Source: UTCFX2 sp963788145
GTDB taxonomy: Bacteria; Chloroflexota; Anaerolineae; Anaerolineales; UBA4823
Length of the DNA stretch: 64,000 nucleotides
Assembly (NCBI GenBank): GCA_963788145.1
Contig: CAWBFQ010000014.1
Span: 186,001 to 250,000 of the forward strand
Direction of reading: 5' to 3'
Part shown: in pieces, positions 1-7,844 of the stretch
Layout of the letters: each line of letters opens with the position of its first letter
Position numbering within the stretch: position 1 is the stretch's first letter
The notes under the pieces: generated by a model
What the model saw: only the letters and a program-made list of their open reading frames with translations
Databases searched by the model: none
What the model was told of the DNA's origin: nothing
Program-made: the position numbers and the translations under genes

Positions 1-660
1 GCCCCTGGCCGGTTGGCTGAGGCCTGCGCCGAAATCGGCGCAGCGTTCATCCATTATTCCACAGATTATGTTTTTGATGGATCCAAAGGAAGCGCATATA
101 TTGAAAGCGACCGACCCAACCCGATCAACATCTATGGAGGCAGCAAGCTCGCCGGTGAACAGGCGATCACCCAAACAGGAGCAGCATACCTGATATTTCG
201 GACAAGCTGGGTTTACAGCAATCGGCGCGGATATCGGACTTCCGGGGACAGTTTCCTGCCCAAAGTCCTGAGTTGGGCGCGCCAGAATCCCATTTTGCGA
301 ATCGTGGATGATCAGATTGGCAATCCCACCTGGGCGCGCATGCTGGCTGAGATCAGCGCTCAACTGCTGGCAAAAAGCGAAAAAAATCCGCAAACCTGGA
401 TCCGGGAACGGAGCGGCATTTACCACCTGGCCGGCGATGGCCCCGCCAGCCGCCTGGAATGGGCAAAAGCGATCCTGCGTCTGGACCCACACCCCGAAGA
501 ACAAATCTGTCAGGAAATCCAGCCTGCCCAGACGAGCAACTTCATCACCCCGGCGAAGCGTCCATTGTATTCCGCTTTAGATTGCGCTTTGTTTACATCC
601 ACATTTGCTCTGCGCCTGCCGCCCTGGGAAAAGGCTCTGCAGTTAGCTATGGAAGCATAA
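1..660 (+). CDS. rfbD: dTDP-4-dehydrorhamnose reductase, 5' end missing
   Basis: This is the C-terminal part of an RmlD-type short-chain dehydrogenase, which makes dTDP-L-rhamnose for surface glycans. The frame is open from base 1, so the N-terminal Rossmann nucleotide-binding segment (roughly 70-80 residues) lies outside the window. Visible family motifs are the STDYVFDG segment and the catalytic Tyr-x3-Lys in IYGGSKLAGEQA. The following RTSWVY and the C-terminal substrate-domain segment GIYHLAGDGPASRLEWA also fit. The stop codon overlaps the ATG of the next gene (TAATG), which suggests translational coupling. The first in-window TTG at position 13 is not a real start. Confidence 0.9.
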   Translation, partial: APGRLAEACAEIGAAFIHYSTDYVFDGSKGSAYIESDRPNPINIYGGSKLAGEQAITQTGAAYLIFRTSWVYSNRRGYRTSGDSFLPKVLSWARQNPILRIVDDQIGNPTWARMLAEISAQLLAKSEKNPQTWIRERSGIYHLAGDGPASRLEWAKAILRLDPHPEEQICQEIQPAQTSNFITPAKRPLYSALDCALFTSTFALRLPPWEKALQLAMEA

Positions 661-2306
661 TGCGCTTTAAATCCATCTTGCTCCCTTTATTGGTATTCGG
701 CGTGGTTCTTGCCGGTTATTTGGTCACCCCTCCATCCAGCCAGGTTTACAGCGACTCAAGGTGGAGTATCCATCTGGCGTTGAGCGTCATACGTGAAGGC
801 AACCTGAACCTGGATGAATATCAACAGATGATTGACCCGACTGATTATGCAATCCAGACGATCGGAGGTCATCAATATTCCTTCTTCCCAATCGGCGCCC
901 CTCTGCTGGCTGTGCCGTTTGTCTTTATCTACAACCTGATCAACCCAAATACCCTTGCTTTGATTGCGAGGATCCACCCTGTAGCTCAAACAATCATCGC
1001 TTCGTTTTACGTTGCTCTCACGGCTGCATTGATTTATCTGATTGCGCGCCTTTCTTTGACGGTTAAGCAATCCTTACTCATCACCTTTATTTTCGCATTT
1101 TGCACTTCGGCCTGGTCCACAGCAAGCCGCGCTCTTTGGCAGCATGGACCTTCAATGCTCTTCCTGTCTTTGGCGCTATATTTGATCCTTCTGGCAAGAA
1201 ACAAACCCTGGTTTGTCCAATTTGCCAGCATACCGCTTGCATTTTCTTTCGTCATCCGCCCCACAAATGCAATCCCGGTTTTTTTTCTGTCGTTTTTTGT
1301 TTTTTTGTATTATCGCAAATATTTCGTTAAGTACTTATTGTGGTCACTGACCATCGCATTGCCCTATTTCGTGGTGAATTACATGATTTATGGGATGTTT
1401 ATATCGCCCTATATATTCCCTTATTACCACAGCACCAGCATTGGGATCGATAAATTCTTAAGACCATCCATACGTCAATTGATGGGTACCCTCATCAGCC
1501 CTTCACGAGGGCTATTTGTATATTCCCCGATATTGCTCTTCTCGTTTTTTGGCATTTATGATCAGCTAAAAAACCTCCGCAATCGTTATCCAGAGAATAT
1601 GTTGGATTTAATTCTTGTGGCGACCATCATCAGTCACTATATCTTAATTTCCAGTTTCTGGCATTGGTGGGGCGGTTATTCAACTGGTCCGCGATTATTT
1701 ACAGATATGATCCCTTACTTGATCTATTTCCTGATCCCGGCGGTCCATTTTCTATCCAGTTCAACAAGAAGAATCACCCCACTTCGGCTGTTATTCGTCC
1801 TATTAATTTTAGTTAGTTTTTTCATTCACTTCAGAGGCGCTACATCCGATGCGGTATATGCCTGGAATAATATTCCTACATCCATCGATATAAGACAGGC
1901 CAGGCTTTGGGATTGGAGCGATCCTCCCTTCTTACGTGGTTTTAGCTTGCTTGAGAACATATTGCCTCCTGTTCTGCGAGTTGATCCAGACGAAATTCAT
2001 CTATACTGCACGAGTGGAGAAAATGAAACAAAGTGTAAGACTTCAATCGAAATATTTACCCTACCCCGGCAGGCTTTCAAGTGGGAGGCTCATCCGCCGC
2101 CAGGTGTGAATGTTGTACCTGCGAGAGGCGAAAACCTGTTCCAGCGAACCCACGTGACCATCCACTTCAAGGATACAGGTTATTCACCTGGAATCAATGA
2201 CCTGGGAAAACTGGAAATTTCGGTTGCTCGACATCAAGGGGCAAAAAAGACCAGGACCGTGTTTATCCCCATAATTTTGCATCTCGAACCCGCCAGTCAG
2301 CAATAA
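660..2306 (+). CDS. Polytopic membrane protein, GT-C glycosyltransferase-like
   Basis: This is a 548-residue membrane protein with an N-terminal signal-anchor helix (LLPLLVFGVVLAGYLV) and about ten further hydrophobic segments up to residue ~420. A soluble tail of about 110 residues with two Cys follows. After the first helix there is an acidic extracytoplasmic loop (YSDSRWSIHLALSVIREGN), the layout seen in GT-C/ArnT-PMT-type transferases that use polyprenyl-phosphate sugars. I chose the ATG at 660 because it overlaps the rfbD stop; the frame is open further upstream but that part reads antisense-like sequence inside rfbD. Membership of a specific GT family is inferred from topology only. Confidence 0.65.
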   Translation: MRFKSILLPLLVFGVVLAGYLVTPPSSQVYSDSRWSIHLALSVIREGNLNLDEYQQMIDPTDYAIQTIGGHQYSFFPIGAPLLAVPFVFIYNLINPNTLALIARIHPVAQTIIASFYVALTAALIYLIARLSLTVKQSLLITFIFAFCTSAWSTASRALWQHGPSMLFLSLALYLILLARNKPWFVQFASIPLAFSFVIRPTNAIPVFFLSFFVFLYYRKYFVKYLLWSLTIALPYFVVNYMIYGMFISPYIFPYYHSTSIGIDKFLRPSIRQLMGTLISPSRGLFVYSPILLFSFFGIYDQLKNLRNRYPENMLDLILVATIISHYILISSFWHWWGGYSTGPRLFTDMIPYLIYFLIPAVHFLSSSTRRITPLRLLFVLLILVSFFIHFRGATSDAVYAWNNIPTSIDIRQARLWDWSDPPFLRGFSLLENILPPVLRVDPDEIHLYCTSGENETKCKTSIEIFTLPRQAFKWEAHPPPGVNVVPARGENLFQRTHVTIHFKDTGYSPGINDLGKLEISVARHQGAKKTRTVFIPIILHLEPASQQ

Positions 2307-2320
2307 AGAAATTCTATTCC

Positions 2321-3205
2321 TTATTTTCCCGATTCCTGTATTGGCGCGGAATCATTGTAGGCTAGAAACGCGTCGCACAAGTCTGGACAACCTAAACCGA
2401 AATAACGCATTTTAGATTCTCCCAATATCATACAGGTGCTTTGTGGTTCCTTTAGCCGATCATATTTTGCTGGGTCAATCTCTGAAGAAGTTATAGGAAA
2501 ATCCAACAACCCGACAACTGGCTTGCCCGAAGTAAATATTTGATTCAATATGGTTTGCAGATCGAAACCAAATCGATGGAATACACGAGTATTATCGCCA
2601 TGAAACTCATCCCATGTTACTTTCACATACTGGCGCTCTAATAATGGAACTTGCAAAACCAGAAAACCACCCGGTGCAAGCAGCCTGTATAAATTCTCCA
2701 AAGCAAGCTTATAGTCTTGAATATGTTCTAAGACATGTGCACATATCACAATATCAAAATGTCCTGAATAAGGGGTTACATCATCCAGGCAGGTCAGATC
2801 CATTCGAATATCCGCCCGGTGAGTTGATAAGTCAAAATCCGAAGCCAAATACTCGCCTAAGGCTTCATGGTAAATCTGGTTCCGTAAAGGGTTGTAGCGC
2901 GGCGAAAATTCCAGGAGACGCAGGGATTTTAGTAGCGGCGCCGCGCAAAAAAACAACCCCGATTCGCCTTTTTGTCGCTCTATCTCATCTAAAATGCATT
3001 GATAAATCACCCTCTCGCGCGCGATTGATCCACACGCCGGACAGGCAAGAAATTCAGAGTGAATCGGGCCCTCTTTACGAAAAACTGTTGCACAGAAATT
3101 ACACAGGATTAAAGGTTCCTGGATAAAGTTTGCAGTGATCGCTGGATCTTTTTCAACCCGCACAAAAAGAGAGGTTGCTTTGCTCAGAGCACGCTTAAGT
3201 ATCAT
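2321..3205 (-). CDS. SAM-dependent methyltransferase with N-terminal Cys4 motif
   Basis: This is a 294-residue class I methyltransferase. The first ~75 residues hold two CxxC pairs (CNFC and CPAC), which probably bind zinc. The Rossmann core follows with the acidic SAM-binding region and the late motif FDIVICAHVLEHIQDYKLAL, then LLAPGGFLVLQVPL, as in Methyltransf_11 proteins. It is encoded on the opposite strand to the surrounding glycosyltransferases, and its 3' end lies 14 bases from that of the upstream gene, so the two are convergent. A role in methylating a sugar or a glycan end is inferred from location only. Confidence 0.75.
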   Translation of the reverse strand: MILKRALSKATSLFVRVEKDPAITANFIQEPLILCNFCATVFRKEGPIHSEFLACPACGSIARERVIYQCILDEIERQKGESGLFFCAAPLLKSLRLLEFSPRYNPLRNQIYHEALGEYLASDFDLSTHRADIRMDLTCLDDVTPYSGHFDIVICAHVLEHIQDYKLALENLYRLLAPGGFLVLQVPLLERQYVKVTWDEFHGDNTRVFHRFGFDLQTILNQIFTSGKPVVGLLDFPITSSEIDPAKYDRLKEPQSTCMILGESKMRYFGLGCPDLCDAFLAYNDSAPIQESGK

Positions 3206-3319
3206 GGCATAGTCTCCCTTTTGACTTTAGCAGGAGTCTACATCGCTATTCTCCCCTTTGTCAAGGATAACTGCTAAGCTCACTTCTAGGATCATTGAGG
3301 CTACCAGCCAAATTTTATC

Positions 3320-3348
3320 TTATGATCCCATCTGAGATCATCTAAAAT
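3320..3348 (+). promoter_or_regulatory. Putative promoter giving a leaderless transcript
   Basis: TTATGA, a 17-base spacer and TAAAAT end seven bases before the ATG at 3355. The expected transcription start is therefore at or next to the start codon, and no Shine-Dalgarno sequence is visible. It is the likely promoter of the glycosyltransferase run that starts at 3355. Confidence 0.4.
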
Positions 3349-3354
3349 ACTATT

Positions 3355-4746
3355 ATGAAAAACATTCTGATCATTAGCGGCGACATGGTGAACGTCAATA
3401 TGGGCGGGGTTGGCATAAGGAATTGGGAACTTGCCCGCGCATGTTCCCGAAATTTCAATGTAACCCTGGCCATCCCGAATCCAACCGTGCTGGAATCGCA
3501 GGATTTCAGGTTGGTCTCATTTGATCTAAAAAGTGGAGACTTGAGAGAACTGGCTGCCGGGATGGATGTGATTGTCCTGCATGGATTTGTGCTCCACTTC
3601 CATCCCTATTTACGCGAGTTGGGCATTCCCCTGGCAGTTGATCTGTACGTGCCTTCCTTATTTGAGAGTCTGGTGTGGCACGATCAGGATGATTGGATTT
3701 CGTGGATCCCGGCTTACGAGGAATATTCCCGCGTTCAAGCCGAATTAATCCGGGTAGGAGATTTCTTCTTCTGCGCCAGTGAACGCCAGCGAGATTATTG
3801 GCTAGGTTGGTTGCACTCCCAAAAGAGGATCAACCCACACACCTATCGCCAAGATCCATCCCTGAGGAAAATTCTGGATATCGTCCCCTTCGGCCTTCCG
3901 GATGACAAACCACTCGCTGCTAAACCGGTCTTGAAAGGCATCCACCCAGGGATTTCGCAAACAGATAAGCTGATTATCTGGTCGGGAGGTCTATGGGACT
4001 GGCTTGACCCACTAACTTTGATCCAGGCGATGGCAAAATTGGAGCAAAAACACCCGGATTTGAAACTCTATTTCCTGGGTACGCGGCATCCCAACCCGGT
4101 GGTGAGCGGGATGGAGATGCCCGATAAAGCCATTCGATTGAGCCAGGAGCTGGGGCTGTATGACAAAAGCGTATTCTTCGGCGATTGGACGCCCTATGAC
4201 CAACGCCAATATTACCTGGTCGAATCCGACCTGGCTGTTATCTCTCATCTTGCACATATCGAGACGCATTTCTCGTTTCGCACCCGCGTTTTGGATTGTA
4301 TCTGGGCTGGACTGCCGCTCATCATCACCGAAGGAGACGCCATGTCCGACCTGGTAAGAACCGAGGGGCTTGGCTTTACCGTTCCGGCTGGTGACGTTGA
4401 CGCAATGGCAAGTGGGATTGAGAACTTGCTATCCGAACTGGGCGCCAGTCATTTCTCTAAAGCTTTCGAAAGGGTGAGAGCACAATTTACCTGGGAGCGG
4501 GTCACCGAACCTTTAAGACGTTTTTGTGAAGAACCTTCCCCCGCTCCGGATAAAGGAAAATACCTGACAGATTCCGAGCGGATTGGACGTGATAAAGACA
4601 CCTTCTTACAACAGGTGATCCATGACAAGGACGAATTCTGGGGAGCAATCGTTCAAGATCGAGAAGCTGTAATTGATCGATACCAACGATCTCTGCCGTT
4701 TCGTGTTTACCGTGCCTTAAAACGGATGATGGGTTTAAAAACGTGA
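3355..4746 (+). CDS. Glycosyltransferase family 4-like (GT-B)
   Basis: This is a 463-residue GT-B transferase. The N-terminal half starts with a glycine-rich acceptor-side loop (MGGVGIRNWELARA). The C-terminal donor half contains SGGLWDWLDPLTLIQAM and FRTRVLDCIWAGLPLIITEGD, the usual nucleotide-sugar site of GT4/GT1 enzymes, followed by VPAGDVDAMASGI. The last ~70 residues are charged and may form a helix or coil. It starts a run of three overlapping glycosyltransferase genes (3355-7669) that is almost certainly one transcript. Donor and acceptor sugars cannot be told from the sequence. Confidence 0.85.
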   Translation: MKNILIISGDMVNVNMGGVGIRNWELARACSRNFNVTLAIPNPTVLESQDFRLVSFDLKSGDLRELAAGMDVIVLHGFVLHFHPYLRELGIPLAVDLYVPSLFESLVWHDQDDWISWIPAYEEYSRVQAELIRVGDFFFCASERQRDYWLGWLHSQKRINPHTYRQDPSLRKILDIVPFGLPDDKPLAAKPVLKGIHPGISQTDKLIIWSGGLWDWLDPLTLIQAMAKLEQKHPDLKLYFLGTRHPNPVVSGMEMPDKAIRLSQELGLYDKSVFFGDWTPYDQRQYYLVESDLAVISHLAHIETHFSFRTRVLDCIWAGLPLIITEGDAMSDLVRTEGLGFTVPAGDVDAMASGIENLLSELGASHFSKAFERVRAQFTWERVTEPLRRFCEEPSPAPDKGKYLTDSERIGRDKDTFLQQVIHDKDEFWGAIVQDREAVIDRYQRSLPFRVYRALKRMMGLKT

Positions 4747-6134
4747 AAGAACAGCCCTTCGTTTCGGTGATCATCGTCAATTATGATGGAGCGCATTTCC
4801 TGCCCGCCTGCCTGGATGCGCTGCAAACTCAAACCTACCCGCGCGATCGCTTCGAAGTGATCGTGTCAGATAATGGTTCGTCAGATCACTCGATTGACCT
4901 GATGCAAAATCAATACGAGTGGGTTAAAACCCTGGAAAATAATAAGAACCTCGGTTTTGCAACTGGAAATAACGTGGCAATTCGGTCCGCCCGGGGAGAA
5001 TATCTTGTATTATTGAACAATGACACAGCTCCCCATCACGATTGGCTGACGAACCTGGTTGAAGTAGCGAAGAATAACCCACAAGCTGGAATCATCACAG
5101 GACACCTGCATATTTTTTATGACTATATTACTGTCCATCTAAAAGCTGATACATTCCGCCACACGCATGACCAGCGTGAATTGGGTGTCCAAATCTTTGA
5201 TGTGAACAGCGGGGTTTTTAAAGGAGTCGTCCAATTCCAGGATGGAACCTACGGCTGGGAGCGAGACGCTTCCGGCAGAAATTTCCGCTGGACTAGAAAC
5301 GAGGCTATGCTCGGCATCCCGGCGCCGCTCGCCAGCGGCGATTTTGCCCTGAAATTCAATCTGGCTGCACCCAGACCCAATAATGAGAATGTACACTGTA
5401 GAATCTACATCGAAGATACGCTTTATGCAGATTGGACCTTGAACGGGGAAGAGCCCATCGAATATGAGATCATCATTCCTGAAGAAATCCGCCTGCAGGC
5501 GATCCCATTCGAGCAGAACACAGGGTCGCTAATCTTCCGCAACGGCATGGGCAGAGATCGAGGAACATACGTCAAAAATAACGAAGCCCTATTTGAGCCA
5601 GATACCGGGAAATACGCCTGCGTAGAAGAAGTCTTCGCTGGTTGTGGAGCCAGCCTGCTCTTAAAGAGAGGGATGCTCGCTGAGGTCGGTATTTTTGATG
5701 ACGCCTTTTTCATGTATTACGAAGACACAGATCTGTGCTGGCGGGCAAGGCTGCTGGGTTGGACTGTGCTTTATGCGCCGGATGCAATCGTCCGCCACAT
5801 CCATTGTGGGACAACCCATGAATGGTCGCCATTCTTTATCTACCTGACAGAGCGTAATCGACTGGCTATGATCCTCAAGAACGGCAGCCCCTGGCAGATA
5901 TTGCGGGTTTGGGGAAGTTTCATCTTCAGACTTTTCGAATTGGGCTGGAAATTCCTGGTTTCCATTTTGTTCTTCAAACCAGATTGGCGTTCGTTAGCAG
6001 CCCAGGTCCGCATCCGCTTGCGGGTCCTGGTCACCTTGCTTATTTGGCAGCCCAAACTATGGGAAAATAGATTGCATACCCAGAAACACCGCAAGGTATC
6101 TTATCAGGAAATTGAGGCCTGGTTTGATCAATGA
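4743..6134 (+). CDS. Glycosyltransferase family 2 with inserted beta-rich domain
   Basis: This 463-residue GT-A enzyme begins at a GTG that overlaps the previous stop (GTGA). The GT2 core is recognised by VSVIIVNYDG, VIVSDNGSSD, the LLNNDTAPH metal-binding segment and the late motif MYYEDTDLCWRARLLGW. The core is interrupted at about residues 165-270 by a beta-rich segment (FRWTRNEAMLGIPAPLASGD through GSLIFRNGMG) that is not part of GT2. It resembles small beta-sandwich, carbohydrate-binding-like modules. Hydrophobic stretches near residues 390-440 suggest membrane association. The next gene overlaps by four bases (ATGA). Confidence 0.85.
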   Translation: MKEQPFVSVIIVNYDGAHFLPACLDALQTQTYPRDRFEVIVSDNGSSDHSIDLMQNQYEWVKTLENNKNLGFATGNNVAIRSARGEYLVLLNNDTAPHHDWLTNLVEVAKNNPQAGIITGHLHIFYDYITVHLKADTFRHTHDQRELGVQIFDVNSGVFKGVVQFQDGTYGWERDASGRNFRWTRNEAMLGIPAPLASGDFALKFNLAAPRPNNENVHCRIYIEDTLYADWTLNGEEPIEYEIIIPEEIRLQAIPFEQNTGSLIFRNGMGRDRGTYVKNNEALFEPDTGKYACVEEVFAGCGASLLLKRGMLAEVGIFDDAFFMYYEDTDLCWRARLLGWTVLYAPDAIVRHIHCGTTHEWSPFFIYLTERNRLAMILKNGSPWQILRVWGSFIFRLFELGWKFLVSILFFKPDWRSLAAQVRIRLRVLVTLLIWQPKLWENRLHTQKHRKVSYQEIEAWFDQ

Positions 6135-7669
6135 CAAAAAAGCGCGTAGGGATGTACAACCGTTGGTTGACAACGCTAGGTGGGGGCGAAAAATACAGCC
6201 TAAACATTGCAGAATATCTAAGCCGTTTTCATCACGTTGAAATCATCAGCCACAAACCTGTTTCAAAAGATTTTGCAGCCGAAAGACTGCATTTGGATTT
6301 GGGGAATATCGAATTCAAATTCATTCCCGAGCTTTCGTCAATAGAGCTGCCTCAGATCACGAAAGACTACGATCTGTTTATTAACGCGTCTTATATGGAT
6401 TATTACCCATCCCTTGCCAAATTAAGCGCTTATATCGTTTACTTTCCAAATGAGCTCAATTTGCGTATCGGTATCCGTCGGGGGTTAAAACAACTGATCA
6501 AGACCTGGCTCAAAATGCCGGAGATGATTGCTGGGGTATGCAGTTTCTTACCTGCAAGCCAATCATTTGAATGGTATCTTGATTCAGAGTTCAAAATGGA
6601 TCTACCATCCAGCGCACAAGAATATCACGTTCACTTTGACTTAACTGTGCTAGACCCACAGGTAAAGAATATTGTTATCCTGCTCGATAGTGTACTGCAA
6701 TATAACAAAGCGCCGCTGGCGATCCATCAGCCTGTCAGATTGGAAGTCACTGTACCGGCGCATAATCATCCTGCCAAGCTGACCATCACCTTGGAGGGTG
6801 AATCCGTCCACGGAGGGCACGCTAAAGCCAGGTTAGCAGACCTGGACCTGGATCTTTGGCCTTACCAAGTTTATCGAAAATTCTTCGAGTATAAGAATCA
6901 AAACTTGGGCGCTCGGCTAAATTACTTTTCCCAGGCGCATGCAATTTTAGATTACATTGATACCTATCAGATGTTGTGGACTATCTCTGAATTTACGCGT
7001 AAATGGACCTGGAAATATTGGCGCCGAAACAGTGAGTTGCTCTTTCCTCAAATCGACTTTGAAGGTTTCCACATCGGCGTGAAACAGCCCAAAATTTTGA
7101 ATGTGGGGCGTTTCTTTGTTGGAAATCACAATAAGAAGCATCTGGAAATGGTTAAAGCTTTCAAGAGTATGGTCGACAACGGATTGAAAGGCTGGGAACT
7201 CCATCTGGTGGGCAATGTAGCCGCTGGCGAAGAACACGAGGAATACCTGGATGCAGTTCGCCAGTCTGGCCAGGGCTACCCAATATTTATCCATCAAGAT
7301 ATACCTTATCAGCAGTTGACCGACTTGTATGCTGAAAGCGCTATTTACTGGCACGCCAGCGGTTTTGGCGAGAATGAAAACCGCGACCCGGTAAAATTCG
7401 AGCATTTTGGCATTACCACCATAGAAGCAATGGCTTCTGGCTGTGTACCAGTGGTGATCGGTAAAGGGGGGCAGAGAGAGATTGTCACCCACGGCGAGAA
7501 CGGATTCCTGTGGAACTCTCTGGAAGAATTAAAAAAATATACCCTCAAGTTGATCGAAAGCGAATCCTTGAGGGAGGCTATGATGAGCGCAGCCGTTGTA
7601 TCGCTGCAAAAATTCAACCGCGAGAATTTTGAAGCGCAGATCGATAAAGTCCTTAGGCGTATGGAATAA
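6131..7669 (+). CDS. Glycosyltransferase family 4 with inserted beta-rich domain
   Basis: This is a 512-residue GT-B transferase. It opens with a typical N-terminal LGGGEKYSLNIAEYL loop. The C-terminal donor domain has KILNVGRFFVGNHNKKHLEM and the E-x7-E motif in FEHFGITTIEAMASGCVP. The N-terminal domain is interrupted at about residues 140-230 by a beta-rich segment (FEWYLDSEFKMDLPSSAQ through LTITLEGES). The spacing of aromatic, Pro and beta-strand segments resembles the insertion in the neighbouring GT2 enzyme. It overlaps the preceding gene by four bases and ends the three-gene glycosyltransferase run. Confidence 0.85.
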   Translation: MTKKRVGMYNRWLTTLGGGEKYSLNIAEYLSRFHHVEIISHKPVSKDFAAERLHLDLGNIEFKFIPELSSIELPQITKDYDLFINASYMDYYPSLAKLSAYIVYFPNELNLRIGIRRGLKQLIKTWLKMPEMIAGVCSFLPASQSFEWYLDSEFKMDLPSSAQEYHVHFDLTVLDPQVKNIVILLDSVLQYNKAPLAIHQPVRLEVTVPAHNHPAKLTITLEGESVHGGHAKARLADLDLDLWPYQVYRKFFEYKNQNLGARLNYFSQAHAILDYIDTYQMLWTISEFTRKWTWKYWRRNSELLFPQIDFEGFHIGVKQPKILNVGRFFVGNHNKKHLEMVKAFKSMVDNGLKGWELHLVGNVAAGEEHEEYLDAVRQSGQGYPIFIHQDIPYQQLTDLYAESAIYWHASGFGENENRDPVKFEHFGITTIEAMASGCVPVVIGKGGQREIVTHGENGFLWNSLEELKKYTLKLIESESLREAMMSAAVVSLQKFNRENFEAQIDKVLRRME

Positions 7670-7844
7670 GGTGATAATCCGGTTTTTAATTGTCTGTTCA
7701 AGAATACAAACAAATTTGTAAGGCTTAGCATTACTAAAGTAATAGTTGTGAAATAGATATTGGCTATATAATATAATTAGCGGTGAAACCTAGTGAAGAG
7801 ACCTTTTCGTCTTATTTATAAAGAAATGTAAAGCAGGTGTAAAA

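Noticed and set aside
459..659. Longer start of the membrane protein at 660
   Set aside because: The extra 67 codons lie in another frame of rfbD and contain no membrane or family sequence; the ATG at 660 overlaps the rfbD stop neatly.
6947..7492. A 181-codon minus-strand open frame inside the GT4 gene
   Set aside because: It is fully inside a gene with clear GT4 motifs, has no ribosome site and no recognisable protein features.
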